Part shown: piece by piece, positions 21,478 to 31,768 of the stretch
Numbering within the stretch: position 1 is the first letter of the stretch
How the letters are laid out: each line of letters begins with the position of its first letter
NCBI GenBank assembly: GCA_004014935.1
Contig: CP025323.1
Location: 1,736,001 to 1,800,000, forward strand
Direction of reading: 5' to 3'
DNA length: 64,000 bases
DNA from: Saccharomycopsis malanga
Lineage: Eukaryota; Ascomycota; Saccharomycetes; Ascoideales; Saccharomycopsidaceae
Program-made: the position numbers and the translations under genes
Notes under the pieces: model-generated
Told to the model about the DNA's origin: nothing
Seen by the model: the letters and a program-made list of their open reading frames with translations, nothing else
Database searches by the model: none

Positions 21478-22474
21478 TAAGCACGAGTTTATGAAGTTCT
21501 AAATACTAAGGATTTGGGTCAAGCAATACAAAGTTTGATCAGTTAAAATATTATCCTATCATTCGTATTACATAGCCGGTGATATGAACTTTTGCTGAAG
21601 AATTGTTCAATCTTGACTAACAACTTTTTATAATCCATATCAATCCAAGTAGGTCCTGCTGTTTTGATAATTGGTATGAAGTATTGCTAATATATATAAA
21701 TACAGATTATAATTGATTTTGGTAAACTCTACTTGAATACGGTATTTGACAACTTATAATCACAACTTGAAAAAGCACAATAAAGCAAGGGTTATATAAC
21801 ATAACCCTTGAAACTTTGAGCCATTTTGAAGGTAAAATAAATCAATAAACAGATATTTCTAGTCAACATGGCTATGAGAATGCCTGCGCAATACTGCAGG
21901 ACAATGTGCGAGGCAACTTCACACTACATAGGTTTATATATATGAAATTTTGACAGTAAATTGCCCAAAGTTCTACTTTAACAAGTCCACTAAATGTCTG
22001 GCTGAAAATTAACGTATCATATGGATTACCACTAAACAGAAACAAGCACGGATTTATGGCATTTCCGTGAACTGCGCTACAAGTAGCTGTTTATACTATT
22101 TTTACGTCATATCGACGCTTCAAGTATAACTTGCAAAATTTGTCATCACTACCGCTGATCTCATCAAGACAACCACGCAAATGCATTTCCCTGGCATCGA
22201 CACATTATCCCTTGACCGTTTTGTTTCACCTGACTCAACCCAGCCCAAACTAAACACCTCTTATACCCTATTAAAGTACCATAGTCTTCAAATCTACTTC
22301 TGAAACATGCACCCGCATGCACTATGGGTGTGATGCACGCTTCAACATGCATGACCCATAGATAGGACATTTTACTCAATGCTGGAATTAACCAAGATAA
22401 TAAAAGTTGTAATTTTTGATTGAATGAATGTAATTTTCTTTCTTTATTATTTCTTTTGTCTAGGTCAAGGCAGC
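21478..22474. other. RCE1-SSY1 intergenic region, no gene
   Basis: About 1 kb, presumably holding the SSY1 promoter and displaced RCE1 promoter. Several GCATGC/TGCATG words cluster at 22300-22355 (for example CCCGCATGCACTATGGGTGT and AACATGCATGACCC), suggestive of a dyad site of unknown factor. A pyrimidine tract ending TTTTGTCTAG at 22453-22462 looks like a 3' splice site, but no convincing donor was found upstream. Confidence 0.4.
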
Positions 22475-25231
22475 ATGCGAATTGATACGCCAGATATAGA
22501 TGAGGAGCCAGTGATGGCAGCAAATATAGATGATATTCAACAAGAGGTTAAGCCTCGAAAGACGATCAAGCATCGAATTTCCAAAGGGCTTTCGAAGATT
22601 TCGTTAAACAGACTTTCTGTGATGGTTTCGCCCAACCGTGTTTCTTTGGCTGAGCAGCATTTATTTCCAAACATGCCCTATTTCAATATATCTGATGGTT
22701 TGCAAGAAACAGAGACGGAGATGGTGAAAGCTCTTCAAGAGGAAATGGAGCTTTTGCCTGATCCTATAAATCCAATAATTGTAGAGCGAGTTTTGCAGCA
22801 GTGCCACCCGGGCCATGTTGATGGTAGTGACACATATTACTACACGAATGTTTATGAGAATACCATAAGAGATTATTTGAGAGAGGCGAAGCAGGATGGC
22901 GAGATGTCTCAAGAGATGCAAGAGGGTGGTGAAAAGGCGAAAACCCCAGACAAGAAGCTAAAAGGTGATATTTTGCAACTGTTTGATGACCCTACAACTT
23001 GTACCTTTTCTGATCTTTATGATAGCAATTTGGATGATTTCCACAAGTACGACAGAAAAATTAAGAGAGAAATGTTGTTGAAAACAATCACAGAAGACGC
23101 ATATGAGTTAGAAAGAATAAATGGCTCACATTGCCTTTTGAATATTGGAAGCGTTGATGATCTTCAGTCTAAATTCTATATCAATGAGCCGGAAATAAGT
23201 ACCAGCAATAGCAGCAAGAAACATTTCATCACAGGAGAGGCTCTCAAGATACCAAAGCTTTTCAACCATCAATTTGGATCCAGCCCGACTCTTCAGGATT
23301 CCTGCAAACCCGTAAGTAAAAGAGACAGTGGCGCCACTATAGATGTTGACGAGATGTCCAGCTGCTCAACATTGGAAGGAAGTTGCATGAGAAAGAGTGT
23401 GGATAGCTCCAGTAGCGATTTTATGGTGGATGTTGAGCTGGTGGCTGCTGTAGATACAGAAAAAAACCAGCCGATAGTCCACAATGGATTGCAGAGAAAA
23501 CTCTCTTCTCGTGCCCTACAAATGATAGCATTTGGAAGTGCTCTAGGAAATGGATTGTTGTTGAACTCAGGCAAAAACTTTACCATTTCAGGCCCGTTGG
23601 GAACTCTTCTTGGCTTCTTCTTTCTGGGACTAATTGTGTTGGCCTCAATGCTTTCGTACTGTGAAGTTGTCACAATGCTTCCCATAGCAGATGGTGTCTC
23701 TGGGTTGGCTTCACGGTTTGTAGACGACGCTTATGGGTTTGCTTTAGGATGGTGCTACTGGCTTGCCTTTGCAATATCGTTACCGTCTGAAATCATAGCA
23801 GGCGTTGTGATGCTCAGCTACTACGAGCAGTTGGACATTCCCAGCGCCACCACCGTGGTGTGGGTGTTCTTCTTCATTGCTGTCATTGTAGGAATCAACT
23901 TGCTAGACGTCCGAGTGATGGGGGAGGTCGAATGTGCCACCAGCATTGTAAAGGTTCTTTTCATGGTGGGGCTCAGTATAGTCTGTGTGGTCGTTAACAC
24001 CGGGGGAAATGCTAGAGGGGAATACATCGGCGGGAAATTTTGGGACTCTTCTCGTTCGAATACCACTACGGACGCCACTTTTGGCCCATTCCGCCCCACT
24101 TTCGATTTGGCCGACAATGGCACAGGAGCTTTGGGGGGAATTGGAGGCGGGTTCGGCCGCTTTTTGGCCATATTGACTTCCACCGGAATTGCGTCCTACG
24201 CCTATGCGGGCACGGAAATAGTAGGCATAGCAGCCAGCGAGGCCAAAACCCCTAAAACGTCTCTTCCCTCTGCCACCAAAAACGTTTTCTGGAGAATCTT
24301 GTTTTTCTACATTTTGGCTGTTTTTTTGGTCGGCCTCAACCTCTATAGTGGAGATCCCCGTTTGTTGAGATATCTTGGAAGCTCTGAGAAATCCAATCCC
24401 TACAGTTCACGCTACGTCGCCGCCGAGGCCGAATTCTTGGTTTCCAGGGGAATCAAAGTCTGCGCCCCAAGTAGTAACCAGTCGGGGCCTTTTTCCTCCG
24501 CCAACAAATCCCCCTGGGTCGTCATGGCTCAGTCCGTTGGAATGTGCAATTTCGCCTCAGTGGTAAACGGTTTCATAGTGTTTTTCGCCCTCAGCGCCGG
24601 AAGCTCCCAGTTATACGCCTCCAGTAGAACTTTATATGCCTTATCCATCCAAAACAAAGCCCCTAAAATCTTCGCCAAATGTTCCAAGGCTGGAATCCCC
24701 TATGTTTCCGTACTCTTCACGGGCACTTTTGCCCTTTTGGCCCTCGTGGGCACTAGCAACCAGGCCTTGAGAATGTTTCAGTATCTAGCTAATCTAACAT
24801 CTACATTCGTCATCCTCACTTGGGGCGGAATGTGTCTTTCATTCATCCGTTTCTATTACGCCCTAAGACAAAGACCCGACATAATTTCTAGAAACGACAA
24901 AACTTACCCCTTCAAATCCCCTTTCCAGCCATTCTTGGGCTTCTTTGGTTTTATCGGCTCCTTCTTGGTTATCTTGTTTGTCGGTATCAGCTCCTTCACC
25001 GAGAAAAAATTCGATTTGGCCACATTCCTCTCCTCTTACGGCGCCTTGGCAACTTTTACAATCATCCTATTCTCCTATAAATTCATCTACAGGACTAGAC
25101 TCACAAAAATTGACCACATAGACCTTGATACCGGAAGAAAAGAATCCGATAAAGAGGAATGGAACACCGCTACAACTTACAAAAAGTCAAATAAAGAACA
25201 TCTTAATAAGCTCCGTGGATTGTTGTTCTAA
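22475..25231 (+). CDS. SSY1: Ssy1-type plasma-membrane amino-acid sensor
   Basis: A 918-residue amino-acid-permease homologue with the very long cytosolic N-terminus (about 345 residues) that marks Ssy1/Csy1, the receptor of the SPS sensor controlling Stp1/Stp2 and permease genes. Membrane part: LQRKLSSRALQMIAFGSALG, SGPLGTLLGFFFLG, GLASRFVDDAYGFALGWCYW and NLYSGDPRLLRYL all match Ssy1-type sequence and not ordinary permeases. There are about 12 TM segments, then a ~50-residue tail. The start is ATG 22475 (MRIDTPDIDEEP); the in-frame ATG at 22424 would prepend 17 hydrophobic residues. One CTG codon (FFF-CTG-GL) aligns with Thr in my recollection of Sc Ssy1, a weak hint of serine decoding. Confidence 0.92.
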   Translation: MRIDTPDIDEEPVMAANIDDIQQEVKPRKTIKHRISKGLSKISLNRLSVMVSPNRVSLAEQHLFPNMPYFNISDGLQETETEMVKALQEEMELLPDPINPIIVERVLQQCHPGHVDGSDTYYYTNVYENTIRDYLREAKQDGEMSQEMQEGGEKAKTPDKKLKGDILQLFDDPTTCTFSDLYDSNLDDFHKYDRKIKREMLLKTITEDAYELERINGSHCLLNIGSVDDLQSKFYINEPEISTSNSSKKHFITGEALKIPKLFNHQFGSSPTLQDSCKPVSKRDSGATIDVDEMSSCSTLEGSCMRKSVDSSSSDFMVDVELVAAVDTEKNQPIVHNGLQRKLSSRALQMIAFGSALGNGLLLNSGKNFTISGPLGTLLGFFFLGLIVLASMLSYCEVVTMLPIADGVSGLASRFVDDAYGFALGWCYWLAFAISLPSEIIAGVVMLSYYEQLDIPSATTVVWVFFFIAVIVGINLLDVRVMGEVECATSIVKVLFMVGLSIVCVVVNTGGNARGEYIGGKFWDSSRSNTTTDATFGPFRPTFDLADNGTGALGGIGGGFGRFLAILTSTGIASYAYAGTEIVGIAASEAKTPKTSLPSATKNVFWRILFFYILAVFLVGLNLYSGDPRLLRYLGSSEKSNPYSSRYVAAEAEFLVSRGIKVCAPSSNQSGPFSSANKSPWVVMAQSVGMCNFASVVNGFIVFFALSAGSSQLYASSRTLYALSIQNKAPKIFAKCSKAGIPYVSVLFTGTFALLALVGTSNQALRMFQYLANLTSTFVILTWGGMCLSFIRFYYALRQRPDIISRNDKTYPFKSPFQPFLGFFGFIGSFLVILFVGISSFTEKKFDLATFLSSYGALATFTIILFSYKFIYRTRLTKIDHIDLDTGRKESDKEEWNTATTYKKSNKEHLNKLRGLLF

Positions 25232-26202
25232 TCTCATTTTTGCTCATGTTTACGAATTATTATATAAATTTTTTCTCTGCTTTACTTAATAGAATGTTGT
25301 TTTATAGATTTATTCACTGGTTTTTCAAGTATTGGTAAAATGATAAAAAGTGCTAGGCACTTGTTACTCGAAAATGGTTACCAGTGTGAGGCCTGACATA
25401 TCCTCAAACCATTTTTTGTTCTTCTGCCTACTCTATTGCTCTAGGAACTTTTCAAAAGCTAATAATTACTATATATCTGCGGCCAACCTAAGTATACCTC
25501 ACCGAGAATCTACTAATAATAGTGGCACAACTAGTTAGGTTATGCGCTCTGCTGTAAAAATGAGGCCTTGACAAATTTAGTGTTTCCGAGTTCAGTTTCT
25601 AAGAAGGTTGTTTAGGAGTTCGTGAATCATATTTTATCCTGTTTTCTGCTTTATTTTTACAGCAAAACTGCTGCGTAGGTACTGACTATAATTTCAAATT
25701 TTTCCTTTATAACGTGGTGTCTGTTAAAGTTTGTTTTCGCTTACAGTTTTATACTTATTTGTAAATTAAGAAAAATTGAGAAACAGTCAAAAGAGGAAGG
25801 CACCAATAATTGCAGTTAGTGCATCCAGAGACAATACATCAAACAAGTTACTTGTAGTTTTATTAGAGAAATCTAGATGAATTTCAAGAAGGACAACTAA
25901 GTTTGAAAGTTGATAGGTGGGTTATATAGCGAGAAGTATATAAAAGCTACCCTAACAGTTATATAGTTTCCTATATGTATTGCAAGCGTCCCGAGCTCAG
26001 CTTAAATAATCGACACACCTGTATTTACCAAGTTACAACCAACAACCAGGCTCTCCTGGCAATTAGTATTCCTTAGCAAGCATGCACCCGCCGCACTGGT
26101 ATGTATAATTTGTCAAAAAATGTATGCGGAGTGAAATTTTCTGCATGACGGTGCATATATATACTTTCTAGATACTATAACTATTCTGTAAAAGCTTGAA
26201 TT
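25232..26202. other. SSY1-POP8 intergenic region, no gene
   Basis: Nearly 1 kb of AT-rich sequence. A small plus-strand frame at 25350-25538 shows no family. A GCATGCACCCGCC word at about 26080 resembles those upstream of SSY1. No SINE match was seen. Confidence 0.45.
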
Positions 26203-26727
26203 ATGAGTGGTTCCGAGATTGCTACTCTTGATGGCTATTCTATAGACCTCGATGATAGTGGGAGTTTCAAGTTTTGTCTTATAGAGCTGTATGTATGGCA
26301 AGTGTTTTGTTTCGTAGAGTAGACAACTAATAGTATCAGCATTCCTGAACCAGAGTATCGAGACAATGCTGATTTGATAGCCTCGTATGAATATTTCAAT
26401 TTAGTCTCCTGGAAACAGCTAATAGGCACAGCACTCAAAAGGCTCCACGGGGTTATGGGGGAATCCATCAATCTAGATTACATGAAACTCACCACATTCA
26501 CCAGTGCAATGCAAAGAAAAGCATATATTCGTTTATTATTGAGGGTCGAGGAAATTGAAATGGTAAAACTCGTCTCTTCCTTGAGTAGTTACAGCTTCAA
26601 CCTTGGGTTCTTAGGTTTTGAAAACGCGAATGCCCAGCTTCGTTTAGTAAAAACTTGCACTGAGTATACCAAACTAGAAACATTCATGATAGATAAGAGT
26701 CAAGAAACAATTGCTACTGAGAACTGA
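26203..26727 (+). CDS. POP8: RNase P/MRP subunit Pop8, two exons
   Basis: Joined from 26203-26288 and 26340-26727, giving 157 residues. The 51-bp intron has GTATGT, AACTAAT and TATCAG, contains in-frame stops, and splits a Leu codon (CT/C). Exon 1 encodes MSGSEIATLDGYSIDLDDSG and SFKFCLIE. The match to Sc Pop8 rests on the block VSWKQLIGTALKRLHGVMGE (Sc: MTWRQWLNNALKRSYGIFGE), then RKAYIRLLLRVEE (Sc: KLAYIRVNHAD) and ANAQLRLVKT (Sc: SSSLRLLEV), all in order with similar spacing. Pop8 is a small Pop5/Rpp14-fold subunit that sits with Pop5 in nuclear RNase P and RNase MRP (tRNA and rRNA processing). It is convergent with APN2, only about 160 bp apart. Identification is from remembered sequence, but the splice model and homology support each other. 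Confidence 0.85.
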
Positions 26728-26889
26728 GTATATTTGTGTTTATAATTTTTAATTTAAAGGCGGTCAAAAAGAAGATGTATATTATTCGAAATAGCTTTAA
26801 ATAGTTTAGTTGTATATTAAATCAAGTGCGTACACAATAATTCATAACTGTGCATTTTTTGAATTCTTACCAAGAACCATAACCATATA

Positions 26890-29181
26890 TTATGCCCATT
26901 CAAAATACCCACAGCTAATCTCATTGTCAAGCTTTCCATCAGACCGTTTCAAGGCATCAGAATTACTTCTTATAGATACTTTTCTACAACACCAAAACTT
27001 TCTGCCTTTTGTTTTTTCTGTCGTCGAAGTTCGTAGTATACAGGGCTCCTTATGATGACAGAGCGGCTCTTTAATGTTTTTGTATGATAGGATATTTAGT
27101 AGGCTGTTGGACGATAAGGGTCCCCCCTTGTTATTTGGAAAATTTCCAATTTTTTCAGACTGCAAGGGTCCCCCCTTGGGATTTGAAAATTTTCCAATTT
27201 TTTCAGACTGCAAGGGTCCCCCCTTGTTATTTAGAATTTTTCCAAAATTATCCGATTGTAAGGGTCCCCCCTTACCATCACCCAATTCTCTTTTAACTTC
27301 TTGAAGCAAAAGGTCGTTGTTTTTTGGCAAATTTTTAGGTTTTGCTGGTTTAAAAAAGCTGGAAATCTGTTTTTGGCCTTTATTTCGAGGCTGTTTTCTA
27401 CTAGTATATACAATGTTTTTACCTATTAGCATGGTTTCTTTTGTATTTTTATTATTCAGATTGGTGTCTGGTTTCTTCACCACCTTTACTTCTTCAACGT
27501 CGTCCAGTTTCCGCTTAGCAAGCATGGAGTATTTGTTGAAGTTTTTGAACATGTTTATGATTGTGGATTCGTTGAGGCCGTAGACGAATTTTGCCTCGAA
27601 TTTCGGGATGTAATCTGGAGGAAGAATGTGGGAGTTTTCACCAATTGAGTTATCCAAGGCAAAGTCGCAATAAACAGGACAATGGTCGCTTCCATTAAGG
27701 TGTGGCAATATGTCGCCTTTAGTGAAATACTTGCGTAGAGGGTCGCAGCAAAGGATCAAGTCTATTCTAGATCCGAAATTGATGGATCTGTAGTTTTTTA
27801 TGGTGTTCCAGCAAGTGTACATTTTCAACTGGCGGTTTTTGTATTCTCGGACCAAATCGTGGAGAAACTGGTTTTTGACCACTGTTTCCTTTATGGGGAT
27901 CTTAAGCAGGGGTTCTTGTTCGCCGTCGCTGTTTTCGTCATCGCTATTTACAAACAAGTCTTTGATTCTATCCTGCTGGATGGGGTTTCCGTTGAAATCA
28001 TTCTGTAGAATGTTGTGTGCTTCGTCAATGGCAATTTTGTCTTCTGCCATGTACGAGTCATAAATGATGGAATTTAGGTATATACGAGGGATGGTTGATT
28101 TAGTGAATTCGACCACTTGCTGTTTATTGAGACTTTCAAACTCTTCTCCTGTCAAATCGGGCTTTGTCTCCTTAGTTGCTACGCCTACAGAGCTCGAGAC
28201 AATTTTTCCTTCTTCATAGAGCCGTTGGATGTACTCCCCTTGATCTATCAAGTCTCTGCTGATATTCACATCGCCCATAAGAACTACTTTCTTGCCCTCC
28301 CTGGCCAAGTTTTGCACTCTGGCAAACAACAACTTGATATAATCCAACCGAAACGCCTCGCCCAGATCGCTACGCTGTGAGTTGGCAGGACAATACACAC
28401 TAAACACCACTACATTGTATCCCAACTCCACTACAATGCATCTGCCCTGCGAATCGAGCTCTAAACACTTGTCTCTGTCGTACAAATTCGCATACCCGCC
28501 TATTATATGCTTCGCCACCATCTCCTTGTATGTTTCTGTATTGGTGGTCAGCGAATTCGCACTCCGCCGCGAAATGTCATATATATCTTTGTAAGTCTTC
28601 ACCCCCAACTTGTAGTCATAGCAGCGTAAATACCCACTGATGCCCTCCTCCACTTTCTTCACCGCCAAAAGGCCTTTCACATACGCAGAGTCCTGCTCCG
28701 TAGGCTTACGAATATACACCCCTACCCCAGAATACCCTTTCTTTTGTACCGGTAAGCTGATGAAGCTGTAGAACCCGTCCACCTTCCCTACCGCGTTGTT
28801 CACGTTCTCCCGCGATGTCTTGAGCTCCTGCAACGATATCACGTCGGTTTTCAAGAACAGAAACATCGCCTGGAGACTGTGCAACTTGTTCCATGGATAG
28901 TAGTTGAAAAGCGTGTTGAACCCATTGATGTTGAACGTCATAAACCGCACATTTCCCTCCAATTTTTCAGGTATCACAACCTCTTCTTCCAAATTTGGCA
29001 AAACCGCTTCATTCGCTGCTCTTTTGCCATCCTCCCCACTATTAAAATTGTCTTTAATACTCTCATTCTTCCCTTCAATACTCATTTTTCCATCTTTGCT
29101 CTCCCCAAGTTCCTCTGGATTTTCTCCTCTGTGCATTTCCGGAACATTGCCACCATCCTTCCCTTCAATTCTACCATCCAT
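26890..29181 (-). CDS. APN2: AP endonuclease 2 (Apn2/Eth1)
   Basis: A 763-residue class II abasic-site endonuclease and 3'-phosphodiesterase of base-excision repair. An acidic N-terminal extension of about 75 residues precedes the EEP catalytic domain (FMTFNINGFNTLF, ISLQELKTSRE, VDGFYSFISLPVQKKGYSG, VVLMGDVNISRDLID, NFGSRIDLILCCDPL, NGSDHCPVYCDF). It then has a PCNA-binding PIP box (QKQISSFFKP) and a C-terminal GRF zinc finger (PLCHHKEPCILRT, KGRKFWCC, SCGYFEW). Between the PIP box and GRF finger are four 16-residue repeats built on KGGPLQSEKIG, encoded by the 48-bp minisatellite at 27110-27290. Sc Apn2 is 520 residues; the extra length comes from the extension, loops and repeats. Confidence 0.95.
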   Translation of the reverse strand: MDGRIEGKDGGNVPEMHRGENPEELGESKDGKMSIEGKNESIKDNFNSGEDGKRAANEAVLPNLEEEVVIPEKLEGNVRFMTFNINGFNTLFNYYPWNKLHSLQAMFLFLKTDVISLQELKTSRENVNNAVGKVDGFYSFISLPVQKKGYSGVGVYIRKPTEQDSAYVKGLLAVKKVEEGISGYLRCYDYKLGVKTYKDIYDISRRSANSLTTNTETYKEMVAKHIIGGYANLYDRDKCLELDSQGRCIVVELGYNVVVFSVYCPANSQRSDLGEAFRLDYIKLLFARVQNLAREGKKVVLMGDVNISRDLIDQGEYIQRLYEEGKIVSSSVGVATKETKPDLTGEEFESLNKQQVVEFTKSTIPRIYLNSIIYDSYMAEDKIAIDEAHNILQNDFNGNPIQQDRIKDLFVNSDDENSDGEQEPLLKIPIKETVVKNQFLHDLVREYKNRQLKMYTCWNTIKNYRSINFGSRIDLILCCDPLRKYFTKGDILPHLNGSDHCPVYCDFALDNSIGENSHILPPDYIPKFEAKFVYGLNESTIINMFKNFNKYSMLAKRKLDDVEEVKVVKKPDTNLNNKNTKETMLIGKNIVYTSRKQPRNKGQKQISSFFKPAKPKNLPKNNDLLLQEVKRELGDGKGGPLQSDNFGKILNNKGGPLQSEKIGKFSNPKGGPLQSEKIGNFPNNKGGPLSSNSLLNILSYKNIKEPLCHHKEPCILRTSTTEKTKGRKFWCCRKVSIRSNSDALKRSDGKLDNEISCGYFEWA
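27110..27290 (-). repeat. 48-bp coding minisatellite in APN2
   Basis: The word AAGGGTCCCCCCTTG starts at 27116, 27164, 27212 and 27260, exactly 48 bp apart, keeping frame and encoding a 16-residue unit around KGGPLQSEKIG. The C-run is markedly GC-rich for its surroundings. The sequence lies between the PIP box and the zinc finger, so it changes linker length. Confidence 0.93.
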
Positions 29182-29340
29182 ATTAACTCAATACATATAA
29201 ACAATCGTATTGAATCGATTGTTTTGGCTCATCTCGAGCTTAAATATTTTTTCAGATTATGAAAAATGCAGAATCATGCGGGTTGATGCGGACCCTTATT
29301 ATCTCTACAATCATCACCCTGAAAAAAATTTGCACAAGTT

Positions 29341-29422
29341 GGCAACGTGTCCGAGCGGTTAAGGAGAAAGATTAGAAATCTTTTGGGCTTTGCCCGCGCA
29401 GGTTCGAGTCCTGCCGTTGTCG
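29341..29422 (+). tRNA. tRNA-Ser(AGA)
   Basis: An 82-nt class II tRNA without intron. Acceptor GGCAACG pairs with CGTTGTC (one G-U). The A box is TGTCCGAGCGG and the B box GGTTCGAGTCC. The anticodon loop TTAGAAA sits on stem AAAGA/TCTTT, with anticodon AGA at 29374-29376. The long variable arm is typical of tRNA-Ser. The discriminator is G, as in yeast serine tRNAs. It is transcribed away from APN2. Confidence 0.97.
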
Positions 29423-29430
29423 TTTTTTTT
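29423..29430 (+). terminator. RNA polymerase III terminator of tRNA-Ser
   Basis: A run of eight T residues directly follows the tRNA discriminator base. Confidence 0.9.
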
Positions 29431-30263
29431 GCAATATTTTTGGTATACTCTAGAGTTTGGAATCTTTCAATTTTAAAAGTGCAAAGACCTTCTCTGCTCT
29501 GTTTATAGAATAGTTGATTTTCTTATCATTTTGCTACATATACGTTAAGTTGTGTACGATTCGGTCGAAAAAACGGGGATGATCAGTTTGAGAAAACTTG
29601 TTCTCTAATCAAATGTCCATCTAGTTGCAAATCAGTAGACAAGTTAGAAACGCGTTGAAATAGAGCTTTTTTTTGGATTTCAGTTAGTATCAAATAGCAC
29701 ATCAAATTGCTGTTGGATTTGATGTTTACATTTGCTTCAAAATTTTATATATTTTACAGCTATATTTCAAGCACAAGTTTTGACTATAGTTTCACTTTAT
29801 CATTTTTTTAGGTCAATGTCAAATAATATATAGCAATACAGACAATTTCAGTGGCTCATATTATTTGTGAAAATGTAAGTGTAAAATAAGCACTTTTCAG
29901 CTAAATACAATGGCGACTTTTCCGTTGAAAATCAATATCAAGCGTATGGTAACTTTGTTAAAACCCATTTTAGATCCCTTCTACAATCTTCCACCTATTT
30001 ATAATCAACTGTAATATTATCAACTGTAATATTATCATATCTAACAGCATATTTCATTTCCCTTGAACCCTCATTTATGGCATTACCGTGCTCAGGAGTG
30101 AAACGCTCCTGAGGCGTGGAACGGTGTATCCATATCAAAGAATGGGGTTTCAGCTATCCATTAGGATCCAGGGTTTTCAATCTGATTTAAACAAGGGATA
30201 TCTTGTTCATTGTAATGTTTTGTGAATAATTGTAGACAATAAACTAGAGTGGACAATAGCAAA
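29431..30263. other. Intergenic stretch before the opsin-like gene
   Basis: No gene or SINE match seen. A direct repeat of ATCAACTGTAATATT occurs at about 30004-30033. A GAAACGCTCC / TCCTGAGGCG area near 30100 may be part of the promoter of the next gene. No canonical heat-shock element was recognised. Confidence 0.45.
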
Positions 30264-31133
30264 ATGCCGGCCAGGGATGAAATATGCGAAACTGGGTGTA
30301 TAGAGAGAGAAATGGTTTCTAAGACGGAATGTAATAGCAGTGGGGATAAGAGGACCTTGAAAGACATAATAAACAAACTGTTTGACAACTTTCACTTGTG
30401 GGCGTCTATTATATTTGTCATTTCCACAGTATTTCATTCGTATAAACTTACGTGTTCTGGAAAAGATCTTGTGGATTATTTCACTTTTAACCAGCTCCAT
30501 AGGTTGTTCCCATTAGCAGTAAATGCTATCATGGTTCTCAATTTCTACTGCGTAGTTTCCAATCTTGGTTTTATCGAGATATCGCTTGGTAAACATAACC
30601 AGCCACTACTACCAAGAGCCAACGACGTGGAAACTCTACAAAGAGCCTTGGTGATAACTAAAACTAGAAACATTTATTACATCAGATTCATTTGCTGGCT
30701 TTGTTGTTGGCCATTGCTTTTATATTCTATAGAAATATTCGCTACTAATAAAACTTCCAGTGTGCTCTTTGAAAACCCAGAAACTGCCCTAATAAAAATG
30801 ATTCTAATAGAAGCTCTAGTGTCGGCTGTGCTCATATCCTCCTTTACCTATAACGTGGTGAAATGTATCTTTGGTGTGGTTTCTTTGGTCATACAATTCT
30901 TTATCGTCATCACAGTCCAGTACACCATCTATTCTGTCGATGCCCCAGCTTGTTATATCACAACTTTCCTAATATTGCCTCTTTTTACCATTTGCTGGAT
31001 ATTCTACTTGGGCCTCTGGATCTCCTGTGAGGCTTTCGGTATAATATCTGATAAAACAAAAGAAAACTTCTGGACTTTACTTGATCTTATACATTTTGTC
31101 CTTCTCCCAGGCATTCTAGCTGCGCGGTATTGA
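30264..31133 (+). CDS. Seven-TM Hsp30/Mrh1/Yro2-family opsin-like protein
   Basis: A 289-residue protein from the ATG at 30264 (MPARDEICETG). A polar ~40-residue N-terminus is followed by seven hydrophobic segments. TM3 IYYIRFICWLCCWPLLLYSI matches the Hsp30-family motif (IFYSKYIAWFLSWPCLL in Sc Hsp30), and TM7 has LLDLIHFVLLPG where Hsp30 has VLDLCVFAIYP. At the place where microbial rhodopsins carry the retinal Lys (four residues after the TM7 Asp) there is Phe, so it cannot form the Schiff base, as is known for Hsp30-type opsin-related proteins. The family is plasma-membrane, stress- or acid-responsive and modulates Pma1. Divergence is high; the family call is good, the exact orthologue uncertain. 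Confidence 0.8.
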   Translation: MPARDEICETGCIEREMVSKTECNSSGDKRTLKDIINKLFDNFHLWASIIFVISTVFHSYKLTCSGKDLVDYFTFNQLHRLFPLAVNAIMVLNFYCVVSNLGFIEISLGKHNQPLLPRANDVETLQRALVITKTRNIYYIRFICWLCCWPLLLYSIEIFATNKTSSVLFENPETALIKMILIEALVSAVLISSFTYNVVKCIFGVVSLVIQFFIVITVQYTIYSVDAPACYITTFLILPLFTICWIFYLGLWISCEAFGIISDKTKENFWTLLDLIHFVLLPGILAARY

Positions 31134-31561
31134 TAAATAGGTTTCGTTTGTTGTTCTTTTTTTAATTTGAGTATATATTTTCAGCTTTTTTCGTTTAAAA
31201 TAATATTGGTACATTCTAAGCCAAATATAGGCAAAAAAAGTAGTATAGATAAGAGATAATGAAGAAAATGTTAATTTAGACACGAATGGTTAGATGCTGC
31301 CTCACTTTTTGCAATATTTTATGAACAATAAGCTTGTAAATGTCTGTAGATATTAGAATAGCCTATAGTATTAGAATAATTCACTACGACTTGTTCTATT
31401 GTTATTTTATTCCGTATTTTCATAGTAGACAAATTGATTTTTCGGCATTATTTCTTTGTTATTATTATCACCATCCCCATTATTCTACAGTCATCTTCCC
31501 AAATTATCCTGTTGAATAGGCTACCTTGTGTTCTATATGTCTATTTTTATTCTCTCATTAT
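31134..31561. other. Intergenic stretch, no gene
   Basis: AT-rich 3' flank of the opsin-like gene. The small frames here are without family resemblance. Confidence 0.5.
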
Positions 31562-31572
31562 AGACTGTTTTC

Positions 31573-31646
31573 ATAAAATAATCTTATATTTCGAGCCCAG
31601 TACATATCAGTTTCGTAAATTCGTTCATAATTAAGAATAAAAAATA
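31573..31646 (-). mobile_element. 74-bp SINE-A 3' fragment with 11-bp target duplication
   Basis: Contains AATCTTATATTTCGAGCCCA, GTACATATCAGTTTCGTA and an AT-rich filler, flanked by the exact direct repeat AGACTGTTTTC at 31562-31572 and 31647-31657. A 5'-truncated insertion. Confidence 0.85.
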
Positions 31647-31768
31647 AGACTGTTTTCCTAATAACATAAAAATAATTTCTCGTAAGAGCTGCTTTACACT
31701 TTTTAATCACTAAGACGTTACTATAAACAGCACTTTGCACTCTTTCAGCAAACATTACCATAGAATAT

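Noticed and set aside
22424-22474. Upstream ATG extension or 5' intron of SSY1
   Set aside because: The TTTTGTCTAG tract looks like an acceptor, but I found no convincing donor or branch site; the 17 added residues are hydrophobic and not family-like.
22164-22523. 119-codon reverse frame upstream of SSY1
   Set aside because: Overlaps the SSY1 start and shows no recognisable protein; probably chance.
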